From Cetobacterium_A somerae (GTDB lineage Bacteria > Fusobacteriota > Fusobacteriia > Fusobacteriales > Fusobacteriaceae): a stretch of 64,000 nucleotides of DNA. Of the stretch, positions 54,900 to 63,335 are shown one piece after another. The position numbers and the translations under genes are program-made. The first letter of the stretch is position 1. Each line of letters starts with the position of its first letter. Location of the stretch: NCBI RefSeq assembly GCF_044784365.2, contig NZ_CP173063.2. One strand, 5' to 3'. The notes under the pieces are model-generated. The model was not told the DNA's origin. It saw only the letters and a program-made list of their open reading frames with translations, and searched no databases.

Positions 54900-56020
54900 T
54901 AAAATCTATAAGTAATTCCAACTCCTCCTTGAGGTTGAAGTTTCCAATCTTTTTGCGAAGAACCCCAAACTTGATTTGAATACTTGACTTGCACAAATAA
55001 ATCCATTGTTAAATCTTCAGAATGATTATATATTATTTTTAATTGAGGTAAAACAAAAGCATTAAACATATTAGAGTAACTTTTATCACTATCTAATTTT
55101 GTTGGCCATAACCAACCATACCCATGATTTATTATCCAAAATGTTGGCTTCCAATTCTTTTCACTACTACTTGTGAATATATACGGATCAAAACCTGTAG
55201 CAAAATTAAATTGAAGATTTGTTCTTTTATTAAATTGATAAATATTTTTAGAATATTCAAGCCAAGAAACAATTGCAAAGTAATTCATCTCCTCTTTTTT
55301 ATCAATTTTAAAATCACCATTATACCATTCCTTAGATAAGTATCCGTTAAATTGAAATTTAAAATCTTCATAAATTTTAAATTGTGTTAATAAATTAAGT
55401 GCAGCATGATTCATATGACCATTAGGATTAGATTTTACAAATGATCCATAGTAATATAATGGTTGTATCGCAAATTGCAATACTTCAAAATTTTCACTCT
55501 TTGGAAAATATTTATAAAAATCTAAAGAGGAACTTATCCAAGTCCAATATTTATCATCAGAATCTTTAAAAAAATTTGTTTGTCTAGCTCCTATTTGAGT
55601 TCTCCAAATAGCTTTAGTATCAAAAAAGTTTGTATGAATATATTCAAAATAGCCCTTAGGTACACTAAAATTATGATTAGCTTTATTACTATCTTTTTCA
55701 TATTCACCGCTATAGATATTCATTAATCTATTCCATTCAAAAAATAATGACCATTGAGGTGTGAATGTATAATCTAAGTAAAGCATAGGATGAGCTGTCG
55801 CAGTTTTATACTTACCGGAATTTCCATAAATTGTAAATATAGTTCCAACTTCTCCATAAGGAGTAAATGAATTTTCTAAGAAATTTGTTTCTTGTTTTAT
55901 TCTCTTATCATAAGAAGTTTGTATGCTGTTTCCAATCTCTGTATTTTTGAGTTCTGCAAAAGCTTTATTACATAAAATTGAAGTTAAAAGAAAAGAAAAT
56001 ATCAAATATCGTTTCTTCAT
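54899..56020 (-). CDS. Outer-membrane beta-barrel protein (porin-like)
   Basis: A 373-aa exported protein: signal peptide MKKRYLIFSFLLTSILCNKAFA, then many alternating aromatic-rich strands (MLYLDYTFTPQWSLFFEWNR, AIVSWLEYSKN) and a final GVGITYRF. The C-terminal Phe with alternating hydrophobics is the BAM signal of outer-membrane barrels. I estimate 14-16 strands. The lack of Cys and richness in Tyr, Trp and Asn fit a channel. It lies downstream of the oxalate module but after a separate start, so involvement in oxalate entry is only possible. Confidence 0.8.
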   Translation of the reverse strand: MKKRYLIFSFLLTSILCNKAFAELKNTEIGNSIQTSYDKRIKQETNFLENSFTPYGEVGTIFTIYGNSGKYKTATAHPMLYLDYTFTPQWSLFFEWNRLMNIYSGEYEKDSNKANHNFSVPKGYFEYIHTNFFDTKAIWRTQIGARQTNFFKDSDDKYWTWISSSLDFYKYFPKSENFEVLQFAIQPLYYYGSFVKSNPNGHMNHAALNLLTQFKIYEDFKFQFNGYLSKEWYNGDFKIDKKEEMNYFAIVSWLEYSKNIYQFNKRTNLQFNFATGFDPYIFTSSSEKNWKPTFWIINHGYGWLWPTKLDSDKSYSNMFNAFVLPQLKIIYNHSEDLTMDLFVQVKYSNQVWGSSQKDWKLQPQGGVGITYRF

Positions 56021-56064
56021 AAATTACTCTCCTCATCTTTAGTTATACTATTTATTTTAGAAGT

Positions 56065-57090
56065 CTAAAAATTCCATGTTGATGCCATTCTTGTTATCCA
56101 TATCCAGAACGGTGCAGCAACCATAAATAAAAGTACACTTACAGCTAATGAGGATGTACCTGTACGTACATAAACTTGATAACGGCTACTTATAATAATC
56201 CCAGAAAATGCAGGTGGTAAAGCTCCTGAAAGTACAAGCATTTGAAGGTGTATTGGATCTAATTTTACAAGTAATCCAACTATTAATAAAAGTCCAGGCA
56301 TTAATATTAGCTTAATAAACGTATTATAAATAATTTCTAAATCAAATTCAAATTTTAATCCTGATAATGTTAATCCAGCTGCAAATACAGCAACTCCAGA
56401 GTTAGCTTTTGATATTAATTCAAAGTTAGGATCTAAAATAGGAGGAAATTCTATTCCAAGTAAAACAATTATCACAGCTAGTATAGGAGCCCAAGCTACT
56501 GGTTGTGTTAATGCACTTATAACTGGATTTTTTTCTAATTTTTGCATCTCTTGCTCAAACTCGTCAATCTCTTTTTTTACGCCAGTTTCAGTGCTTAAGT
56601 CTTTAATTAGTTGGTTTTGAACTTTTGCTCCACCAGGATTTAAAAGAGATAGTCCTATTGGAATTGTAATTGCATTAACCACTATTGAAACTATAGCTAC
56701 AACAAGTCCAGTATTAGCTGTAGCACCAAATATAGGATCTAAAACAGCAAACCCCAAAAATCCAATTGTTGGTGATCCTGCAATTAATGCACAGACAGCT
56801 GCCTCACCCTTTGTATGTTTAAAAAATTTATAACAACTAAAGAATGACCACATAAAAACACCTACAATAACAAAAGTACTTACTAAAGTTAGTTTTATAT
56901 CTTCAAACAACATATGTCTATCTGCTTTTACAATTGATACAAACAAAGCTGCAGGTAGAGCATAATTTAGAACCAATTTATTAAAACTTCTAGCATTATC
57001 TTGATTAAAAGCTTTTGTTTTTCCAGCATAAAATCCTAAAAGCATAATTACAAAAATTGGAACTATATCTTTCATAATAATATCCCACAT
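56065..57090 (-). CDS. AEC family transporter, probable oxalate or formate carrier
   Basis: A 341-aa inner-membrane carrier of the auxin-efflux-carrier family (YfdV-like), with about ten hydrophobic segments in two halves. Typical segments are VPIFVIMLLGFYAGK, LNYALPAALFVSIV and APFWIW. A long charged loop lies near 160-190. It lies 29 bases after oxc, and the order frc-oxc-AEC matches yfdW-yfdU-yfdV of Escherichia coli. It probably moves oxalate in or formate out, in place of OxlT (inference from context). Confidence 0.85.
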   Translation of the reverse strand: MWDIIMKDIVPIFVIMLLGFYAGKTKAFNQDNARSFNKLVLNYALPAALFVSIVKADRHMLFEDIKLTLVSTFVIVGVFMWSFFSCYKFFKHTKGEAAVCALIAGSPTIGFLGFAVLDPIFGATANTGLVVAIVSIVVNAITIPIGLSLLNPGGAKVQNQLIKDLSTETGVKKEIDEFEQEMQKLEKNPVISALTQPVAWAPILAVIIVLLGIEFPPILDPNFELISKANSGVAVFAAGLTLSGLKFEFDLEIIYNTFIKLILMPGLLLIVGLLVKLDPIHLQMLVLSGALPPAFSGIIISSRYQVYVRTGTSSLAVSVLLFMVAAPFWIWITRMASTWNF

Positions 57091-57119
57091 ATTATCAGCT
57101 CCTTTTAATTTTTAATTTT

Positions 57120-58823
57120 CTAATTTTTTATTGCAGTTTTAGGATTTAAAGAGGTTATATGACCACTTTCAGTTCCTGTTTTTGGATCTATTTTACAATT
57201 AATTAAAGTTGGCTTTAATGACTCTATACCTTTTGTAATTGCATCTTTTAATTCCTCTTGAGTTTCTACATTATATGGAGTTCCTCCAAAAGCTTCAATT
57301 AACTTATCGTATCGTGCTGTTGCCATAAGAGTTGTCGGAGATGGATCTGTTCCTCCACCTAAATTTTCATGATCTCCACGATAAATTCCTCCATTATTGA
57401 AGACTACTATTGTTATAGGAAGTTTATATCTACAAATTGTTTCAATTTCCATTCCACTGAATCCAAAAGCACTATCTCCTTCAATGGCTAAAATTGGTTT
57501 GTTGCTAGTTATAGCTGCTCCAATTGCAAACCCCATTCCTACTCCCATTACTCCCCAAGTTCCACAATCTAAACGTCTACGAGGATAGTACATATTTATA
57601 ACATTTCTTGTATCATCTAGAGTATTAGCTCCTTCATTTACAAGATAAATATCTTTATGAGAATCTACAACTTCCTTAACAATTTTTAAAGCATTATAGT
57701 AGTTTAAAGGCACAGTTATTGTATTTAATTTTGCTGCCATCTTATCTATGTTAATTTCTTTATCTTTTTCAATATTTTCAATCCAAGAAGAATCTACTTT
57801 TATAGATATTTTTTCCAATCCATTTACTAATAATTCCATACTTGATTCAATATCTCCTACTACTGGAGCTTCTATTGGACGATTGCTATCTATTTCTTTA
57901 GGATCGATTTCTAATTGAATAAAACGAACGTCTGGATTCCAATGTTTTCCTTTTCCATGGCCTAAAAGCCAATTTAATCTAGCACCTATAAGCATAACTG
58001 TATCCGCATTTTCTAAAACAAATGAACGAGCTGCTGCTGCACATTGTGGATGATTATCTGGAAGTAACCCTTTTGCCATTGACATTGGTAAAAATGGAAT
58101 TCCAGTTTCATCTAAAAATTTTTTTATTAATTCGTCTGCTTGAGAATAAGCAGCTCCTTTTCCTAAAAGAACTAAAGGTTTTTTTGCACTTGAAAGTAAA
58201 TTTAATGCCTTAATTATAGAATCAGAACTAGGTATAGATTTTGGAGCTGGATTTTCTACTTTAAATAAAGTTTTTTCTGCCTCTACTTTATCAATGACAC
58301 TTCCTAATAACTCTGTAGTTACATCTAAATAAACTCCTCCTGGTCTTCCTGAAGTTGCGGCTCGAATAGCTCTAGCTAATCCAATTGCTATATCTTCTGG
58401 CTTATTTATTCTATACGCTGCTTTAGCAAAAGGCTTTGCAATATTCATTTGGTCTAACTCTTCATAATCTCCTTGCTGCAAGTCTATGATAGCTCTATCA
58501 CTAGAACCACTTATTTGAATCATTGGAAATCCATTAACTGTTGCGTTTGCAAGAGCAGTTAAACCATTTAAAAATCCTGGAGCTGAAACAGTTAAACAAA
58601 TTCCAGGTTTTTTTGTTAAATATCCACTTATAGCTGCTGCATTTCCAGCTGATTGTTCATGTCTAAATCCTATATATCTAATTCCTTCTTCTTGAGCATG
58701 TCTTGCTAAATCTGTTATAGGAATTCCTACAACTCCATAAATAGTATCAACTCCATTTTTTTTCAAAGCTTCTACCATTACATGCATCCCATCTGTTAAG
58801 TTGTCATTTTGAACACTAGACAT
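57120..58823 (-). CDS. oxc: Oxalyl-CoA decarboxylase
   Basis: A thiamine diphosphate enzyme of 567 aa that converts oxalyl-CoA to formyl-CoA and CO2. The three ThDP-enzyme domains are in order; the cofactor-activating Glu lies in IGFRHEQSAGNAAAI, and the ThDP/Mg motif is GDSAFGFSGMEIETICRY followed by VFNNGGIYRG. SAPGFLNGLTALANATVNGF is a signature of Oxc. It sits between the formyl-CoA transferase gene and the AEC carrier gene. Decarboxylation uses up a proton and can build a proton gradient together with anion exchange. Confidence 0.94.
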   Translation of the reverse strand: MSSVQNDNLTDGMHVMVEALKKNGVDTIYGVVGIPITDLARHAQEEGIRYIGFRHEQSAGNAAAISGYLTKKPGICLTVSAPGFLNGLTALANATVNGFPMIQISGSSDRAIIDLQQGDYEELDQMNIAKPFAKAAYRINKPEDIAIGLARAIRAATSGRPGGVYLDVTTELLGSVIDKVEAEKTLFKVENPAPKSIPSSDSIIKALNLLSSAKKPLVLLGKGAAYSQADELIKKFLDETGIPFLPMSMAKGLLPDNHPQCAAAARSFVLENADTVMLIGARLNWLLGHGKGKHWNPDVRFIQLEIDPKEIDSNRPIEAPVVGDIESSMELLVNGLEKISIKVDSSWIENIEKDKEINIDKMAAKLNTITVPLNYYNALKIVKEVVDSHKDIYLVNEGANTLDDTRNVINMYYPRRRLDCGTWGVMGVGMGFAIGAAITSNKPILAIEGDSAFGFSGMEIETICRYKLPITIVVFNNGGIYRGDHENLGGGTDPSPTTLMATARYDKLIEAFGGTPYNVETQEELKDAITKGIESLKPTLINCKIDPKTGTESGHITSLNPKTAIKN

Positions 58824-58857
58824 AGTAACCTCCTAAATATTTTATATCTCTATAAAG

Positions 58858-58894
58858 AATTTTGTGGTAATTGATGCCAATTACCACAAATTCT
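58858..58894. other. Hairpin between frc and oxc
   Basis: TGTGGTAATTG pairs with CAATTACCACA around ATGC, extended by GAATT/AATTC. On the minus strand it follows frc directly and has only a weak T tract, so it may be a partial terminator or an RNA-processing site that sets different levels of frc and oxc. Confidence 0.5.
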
Positions 58895-58902
58895 CTAATT
58901 AA

Positions 58903-60174
58903 TTATTTACAAACAACGTGTTTTTCACGTAATTGTTTTATTTCTTCATCTGAATAACCGATTGCTTTTAAAATTTCATCTGTATGTTCACCTAATAATG
59001 GAGCATTCTTTATATCCGGAGTATAATTTGAAAATTTTTGAGGACAACCTATTGTTAGATACTCTCCACGTTTTGGTTGTTCTACTTTTACAAGAGTTCC
59101 ACACTTATGTAAAGATTCATCTTTTTCTATTTCAGCCATACTTAAAACAGGACCACAAGGTACTCCAAATTTACTTAATTCATTTACCACTTCAAGTTTA
59201 TCTCTTGTTATAGTAAATTTTTCAACTTCTTTATATATTTCTTGTTTAACTAAATTACGAGCTGCTGGAGTATTAAATTTAGGATCTGTAATCCATTCAG
59301 TCTTACCAATACCTTTACAAGCTTCTGCAAAAGCTTTATCTTCATTTTGCAAAACTATATATACATAAGCATTTGAATCTGTTTCCCATCCCTTACATTT
59401 ATAACACCAACCAAGAACTTGTCCACCTTCTGCATTTCCGTAACGAGGAACTGTATTTCCTACTTTCTCTTCTGGATATCCTGGAAAATGTTTTAATTCT
59501 CCTGTGTGCTCTAAAATTAATTGATCACGAAGTTTAACTCTACATAAATTTAAAACTGCTTCTTGCATAGATTGATATACAAAACAACCTTCTCCTGTTT
59601 TTTCTCTTTGCATTAATGCAGCAAGTAACCCTATTGCTAAATGCATACCTGTATTACTATCTCCTAGTGCTGCTCCTGATTGAGTTGGAATATTGTATTC
59701 ACCATCCCACCATCCAGTTGTTGCTGCTGCTCCACCAGCACATTGAGCAACTGGCTCGAAAGCTTTAACATTTGCGTATGGAGAATCTGGATTAAAACCT
59801 TTTATTGAACCGTATATTAAACGAGGATTTAATTTATGGACCTCTTCCCATGAAAATCCAAGTTTATCTGCTGCTCCTGGGTGAAGGTTTTCAACAAAAA
59901 TATCAGCATCCTTTAAAAGTTTTGTTAAAATCTCTTTTCCTTCAGGTGTCTTTGCATCTAATTCTATTGAACGTTTATTACTATTTAATTGTAGAAAATA
60001 TAATCCATCTAAATCTGGTATGTCTAACATTTGGGTTCTAGTTGGATCTCCTGTTCCTGGTCGTTCAATTTTAATAACATCTGCTCCTAACCAAGCTAAT
60101 AATTGTGTACAAGCCGGTCCTGATTGTACCTGTGTCCAGTCAATAATCTTAATTCCTTTTAATGGTGCTGTCAT
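58903..60174 (-). CDS. frc: Formyl-CoA:oxalate CoA-transferase
   Basis: A 423-aa class III CoA-transferase that moves CoA from formyl-CoA to oxalate. The catalytic Asp is Asp172 in ALGDSNTGMH, matching Asp169 of the Oxalobacter enzyme. Other family segments are DWTQVQSGPACTQLLAWLGADVIKIERPG and NLHPGAADKLGFSW (given here in part), plus the glycine-rich CAGGAAATTGWWDG. The length is normal. It is the first gene of the oxalate operon, with GGAGGAG before the ATG. Confidence 0.93.
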   Translation of the reverse strand: MTAPLKGIKIIDWTQVQSGPACTQLLAWLGADVIKIERPGTGDPTRTQMLDIPDLDGLYFLQLNSNKRSIELDAKTPEGKEILTKLLKDADIFVENLHPGAADKLGFSWEEVHKLNPRLIYGSIKGFNPDSPYANVKAFEPVAQCAGGAAATTGWWDGEYNIPTQSGAALGDSNTGMHLAIGLLAALMQREKTGEGCFVYQSMQEAVLNLCRVKLRDQLILEHTGELKHFPGYPEEKVGNTVPRYGNAEGGQVLGWCYKCKGWETDSNAYVYIVLQNEDKAFAEACKGIGKTEWITDPKFNTPAARNLVKQEIYKEVEKFTITRDKLEVVNELSKFGVPCGPVLSMAEIEKDESLHKCGTLVKVEQPKRGEYLTIGCPQKFSNYTPDIKNAPLLGEHTDEILKAIGYSDEEIKQLREKHVVCK

Positions 60175-60329
60175 ATTAAACTCCTCCTTATTTTGATTAT
60201 AAAATAATTATAAGCAATTAAAATAATCAATCCAAAATTGTTTTTTTATTCAAAATAAAGAACGTATTTCCTTTTTAAATAATTCATATTTTTTATATAC
60301 TACCTTAACATTAGTGTTATTTAATTTTT

Positions 60330-60371
60330 TTTATAAAAAAAAGATAGAATTTTTAAAATTCTATCTTTTAT
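60330..60371 (-). terminator. Terminator after the cupin gene
   Basis: AAAAGATAGAATTTT and AAAATTCTATCTTTT pair; a T run follows on the minus strand. Confidence 0.8.
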
Positions 60372-60372
60372 A

Positions 60373-60726
60373 TTAAACCCTATGATTGATTACAACTGCT
60401 ATCATTTCTAGTTCATTTTCTCCAATATTAGTAAGAGAATGTTCTTCTCCATGAGATGTATAAACTACATCACCTTCACCAACTTCATAAGTTCCCTCAG
60501 CTTCTTGAACCTCTCCCTTTCCATTTAAAATATAGTAAACTTCAAAGTCATTCTCATGCTTATGAAAACCTATTGATGAACCTTTCTCTAAAATTACCCT
60601 ACTAAAGAGCTTTCCCTCATCTTTTAGCTCAGACGCAGTTAAAATCTCAATCATTTTTAATTTGCCAATCCCACCTTTTAAACCGTCAATTTCATTAACT
60701 TTTAAATCAGATTTTTTCTTAATCAT
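60373..60726 (-). CDS. Cupin domain protein
   Basis: A 117-aa single-domain cupin. The first motif is IGFHKHENDFEVYYILNGKG (His, His, Glu pattern) and the second is EGDVVYTSHGEEHSLTNIGE with the last metal His. Small cupins of this kind bind a metal and may be isomerases, dioxygenases or sensors. The function cannot be given. It is a single gene with a nearby terminator. Confidence 0.85.
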   Translation of the reverse strand: MIKKKSDLKVNEIDGLKGGIGKLKMIEILTASELKDEGKLFSRVILEKGSSIGFHKHENDFEVYYILNGKGEVQEAEGTYEVGEGDVVYTSHGEEHSLTNIGENELEMIAVVINHRV

Positions 60727-60796
60727 AATTACATCCTTCTTGAAATTTTATTTTTAGAATAACATTAATCAAATATAATTTCAAGAAAAATATCTA

Positions 60797-61033
60797 TTAG
60801 TTAATAATCTCTAATAACTCCCAATCCTCTTCACTTCTTTTAAAGTATCTAATAACCCAATCATTTTCTAATTTTAACTTTAACTTTTCAATATACTTAA
60901 ACGCATCTTCCGGTGTAGGGAAAAATTGTCTTGAATCTATAAAGTCATAGTTTTCATTATTTATAACCTGTATCCCTTTAAAAATTTCAACTTTATACTG
61001 TCTTTTTAGCTCTTGCTTCTTTACGTAATTCAT
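60797..61033 (-). CDS. Hypothetical protein, 78 aa
   Basis: A small soluble, basic and aromatic-rich protein (DSRQFFPTPEDAFKYIEKLK, later WVIRYFKRSEEDWELLEI) with an alpha/beta look. A CGGAGG site precedes the ATG, supporting it as a real gene. I do not recognise a family, and its neighbours do not suggest a role. Confidence 0.6.
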   Translation of the reverse strand: MNYVKKQELKRQYKVEIFKGIQVINNENYDFIDSRQFFPTPEDAFKYIEKLKLKLENDWVIRYFKRSEEDWELLEIIN

Positions 61034-61069
61034 AAAACCTCCGATTTAAATTTTATAAAATAACTAAAT

Positions 61070-61106
61070 AAAAATAAAACAGCCTTGTTCTAGGTACAAG
61101 GCTGTA
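61070..61106 (-). terminator. Terminator for the activase gene
   Basis: ACAGCCTTGT and ACAAGGCTGT pair perfectly around a 7-base loop; the minus-strand flank is T-rich. It lies about 100 bases after the activase stop, and nothing else is seen in between. Confidence 0.65.
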
Positions 61107-61205
61107 TGATAAATCATTTAAAGACTTTATATTTTTAAAATATACACTTTGACAAAAAATACTACTTCATATCATTATATCGCATATTTGTAAAAAAGTA
61201 TAGTT

Positions 61206-61964
61206 TTATATTTTTTGCATCAACGCTGCTCCGATAGCTCCTGCATAACGAGCTAAATCATGTGTATTTACTTTTTTCCCTAACTTTTTAGAAAGTTCCT
61301 CTATAAAGTATGGACTAGCACATAATCCACCAGAGAGAAAGTACTCTTCTGTTAATTTACTTCTACTTGCAAGACCAACAACTTTATTCACTACTGAATC
61401 TATAATACCACAAGCTATATCCTCTTTAGCAGCTCCCCTTCCCATTAAGCTAATTATTTCACTTTCAGCAAAAACTGTACACATTGAAGATATCTCAACT
61501 TTTTCTCCAAGTGTTGCTAACTCATATAACTTATCTAATTTTACACCTAAAATATTTGCCATAACCTCAATAAAACGCCCTGTTCCAGCAGAGCACTTAT
61601 CATTCATAATAAAATTTTCTACATTACCACCAGAAACTTCTATAACTTTGGTATCTTGTCCTCCTATATCTATAATTGTAAAATTAGTTTTTTTAGTTAT
61701 ATATTGAACACCTTTACTATGACATGTGATTTCAGTAACAGTTTTATTAGCATATGGAACTGAAATTCTTCCATATCCAGTTGCTGTAACTTTACACTCT
61801 TCAAAATTATATCCTTCGTTTTCTAAATCTTTTTTTATTTTCTCAGAAGTTTCTACGCTACTCCATCCACTAGGAACAGAAAAAAATCTTTCCAGTATAT
61901 CATTATGAAATATCGCAACTTTTGTAGCTGTAGAACCTATATCAATTCCAATTCTTATATCCAT
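61206..61964 (-). CDS. 2-Hydroxyacyl-CoA dehydratase-type activase (HgdC/YjiL-like)
   Basis: A 252-aa ATPase of the ASKHA fold, which uses ATP hydrolysis and a 4Fe-4S cluster shared between two subunits to push electrons into a partner iron-sulfur protein. ATP motifs are IGIDIGSTATKVAIF, DIGGQDTKVI and SGGLCASPYF. The two cluster Cys of HgdC are seen in NDKCSAGTGRF and SSMCTVFAESE. It is divergent from an HgdB-like gene 178 bases away, the pair corresponding to YjiL and YjiM of E. coli in size. Confidence 0.9.
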   Translation of the reverse strand: MDIRIGIDIGSTATKVAIFHNDILERFFSVPSGWSSVETSEKIKKDLENEGYNFEECKVTATGYGRISVPYANKTVTEITCHSKGVQYITKKTNFTIIDIGGQDTKVIEVSGGNVENFIMNDKCSAGTGRFIEVMANILGVKLDKLYELATLGEKVEISSMCTVFAESEIISLMGRGAAKEDIACGIIDSVVNKVVGLASRSKLTEEYFLSGGLCASPYFIEELSKKLGKKVNTHDLARYAGAIGAALMQKI

Positions 61965-62086
61965 TTTGTTTTCAACTCCACACTCATATAATTTTTTTTA
62001 TCAAATATATTTTATCATACTTTTATGTATTATTTTATAAAATAAATTTATAATGTTTAAAATTAGTTAGCACTATGCTCATTTTT

Positions 62087-62096
62087 GGTATATAAT
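62087..62096 (+). promoter_or_regulatory. Candidate -10 region for the HgdB-like gene
   Basis: TGGTATATAAT just before 62097 contains TATAAT at 62091-62096, with a weak TTAGCA about 18 bases upstream. The ATG is 46 bases downstream, with AAGGAG before it. Confidence 0.4.
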
Positions 62097-62141
62097 TATT
62101 TAGTACGTAAAATTCAATTATTAATATTTTAAGGAGATGAA

Positions 62142-63290
62142 ATGAAAGTAGATTTAAACGAAGTTTTTGAAGAATTTGCTGAAGCTAGAAGAAATGGCTT
62201 TCTAAAGGTAAAAGAATTAAAAGATCAAGGAGCTCATATAGTTGGGACATTTTGTACATATACACCTAAAGAGATTATTTATGCTGCTGGTGGAACTCCA
62301 GTTACTCTTTGTGGTGTAAGTAATGATACAATTCCAGCTGCTGAAATTCATTTACCAAAAAATCTTTGTCCACTAATAAAATCAAGTTACGGATATGCTA
62401 TCTCAGATAAGTGTCCCTATATGTATTTTTCAGATTTAGTTGTAGGTGAAACTACATGTGATGGAAAAAAGAAAATGTATGAATTACTTGGAGAAATAAA
62501 AGATACCTATGTAATGCAACTACCTCACTCACAAGATTCTGAATATGCAAAAAATATGTGGAAACATGAAGTTATAAAATTTAAAGAAAAACTTGAAACG
62601 AAATTCTCTACTTCTGTAACAGAGGAAAAACTACGTGAAAGTATAAATTTATGTAATAGAGAAAGAATTAGTCTTTCAAATTTTTATTCATTAGGTAAAC
62701 TTATTCCTCCTCCTATATCAGGATATGATATGTTTACAATTTTAAATGGTGTTCTATATATTTTTGATAAAGAAGAACAAATTGCAAAACTTAATGAAAT
62801 TACAGCAAGTCTTAAAGAGTTGCATGCAAATAATGAATGTAAAATATCAAAAACTGCTCCTAGAATTTTAATAACTGGTTGTCCCCTTGGAGGAGTTGCA
62901 GATAAAATTATAAAACAATTAGAAGAAGTTGGTGCTGTTGTAGTTGTATATGAAAACTGTGGTGGAACAAAAAATACTGAAAAGTTAGTTGATGAAAATG
63001 AGGAACCTATAAAAGCTATTGCTGATAAATATCTTTCTATACCTTGCTCTGTAATGAGTCCAAACAAAGGAAGAGAAGATATGCTTTCAAATCTTATTAA
63101 AGAATATAAAGTTGATGGTGTTGTAGAGATAATTTTACAATCTTGTCATACTTATGCTATTGAAACCAGAAATATAAAAAGACATGTCAATAACCTTGGG
63201 GTACCTTTTATATCAATTGAAACAGATTATTCAACATCTGATAAAGGACAAATTAGAACAAGATTAGAAGCTTTTGTTGAAATGCTTTAA
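62142..63290 (+). CDS. 2-Hydroxyacyl-CoA dehydratase subunit D-like (YjiM/double-cubane type) protein
   Basis: A 382-aa HgdB-family iron-sulfur protein. Cys residues in the cluster-binding places are seen in GTFCTYTPKEI, VTLCGVSND, KNLCPLIKS, DKCPYMYFS, ETTCDGKKK, YENCGG and LQSCHTYA. It occurs without a second (HgdA-like) subunit gene, as do YjiM of E. coli and the double-cubane cluster proteins, which are reduced by an HgdC-like ATPase and act on small molecules rather than CoA esters. Its activase partner is the divergent gene. The exact substrate is not known. Confidence 0.85.
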   Translation: MKVDLNEVFEEFAEARRNGFLKVKELKDQGAHIVGTFCTYTPKEIIYAAGGTPVTLCGVSNDTIPAAEIHLPKNLCPLIKSSYGYAISDKCPYMYFSDLVVGETTCDGKKKMYELLGEIKDTYVMQLPHSQDSEYAKNMWKHEVIKFKEKLETKFSTSVTEEKLRESINLCNRERISLSNFYSLGKLIPPPISGYDMFTILNGVLYIFDKEEQIAKLNEITASLKELHANNECKISKTAPRILITGCPLGGVADKIIKQLEEVGAVVVVYENCGGTKNTEKLVDENEEPIKAIADKYLSIPCSVMSPNKGREDMLSNLIKEYKVDGVVEIILQSCHTYAIETRNIKRHVNNLGVPFISIETDYSTSDKGQIRTRLEAFVEML

Positions 63291-63335
63291 TTTTTAATTT
63301 TAATGAAAATACAATAATTATTAGGAGATTAAACT

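Noticed and set aside
62684..63067. 127-codon minus-strand frame inside the HgdB-like gene
   Set aside because: Antisense to a clear coding region and rich in residues expected from complementing AT-rich codons; no start signals.
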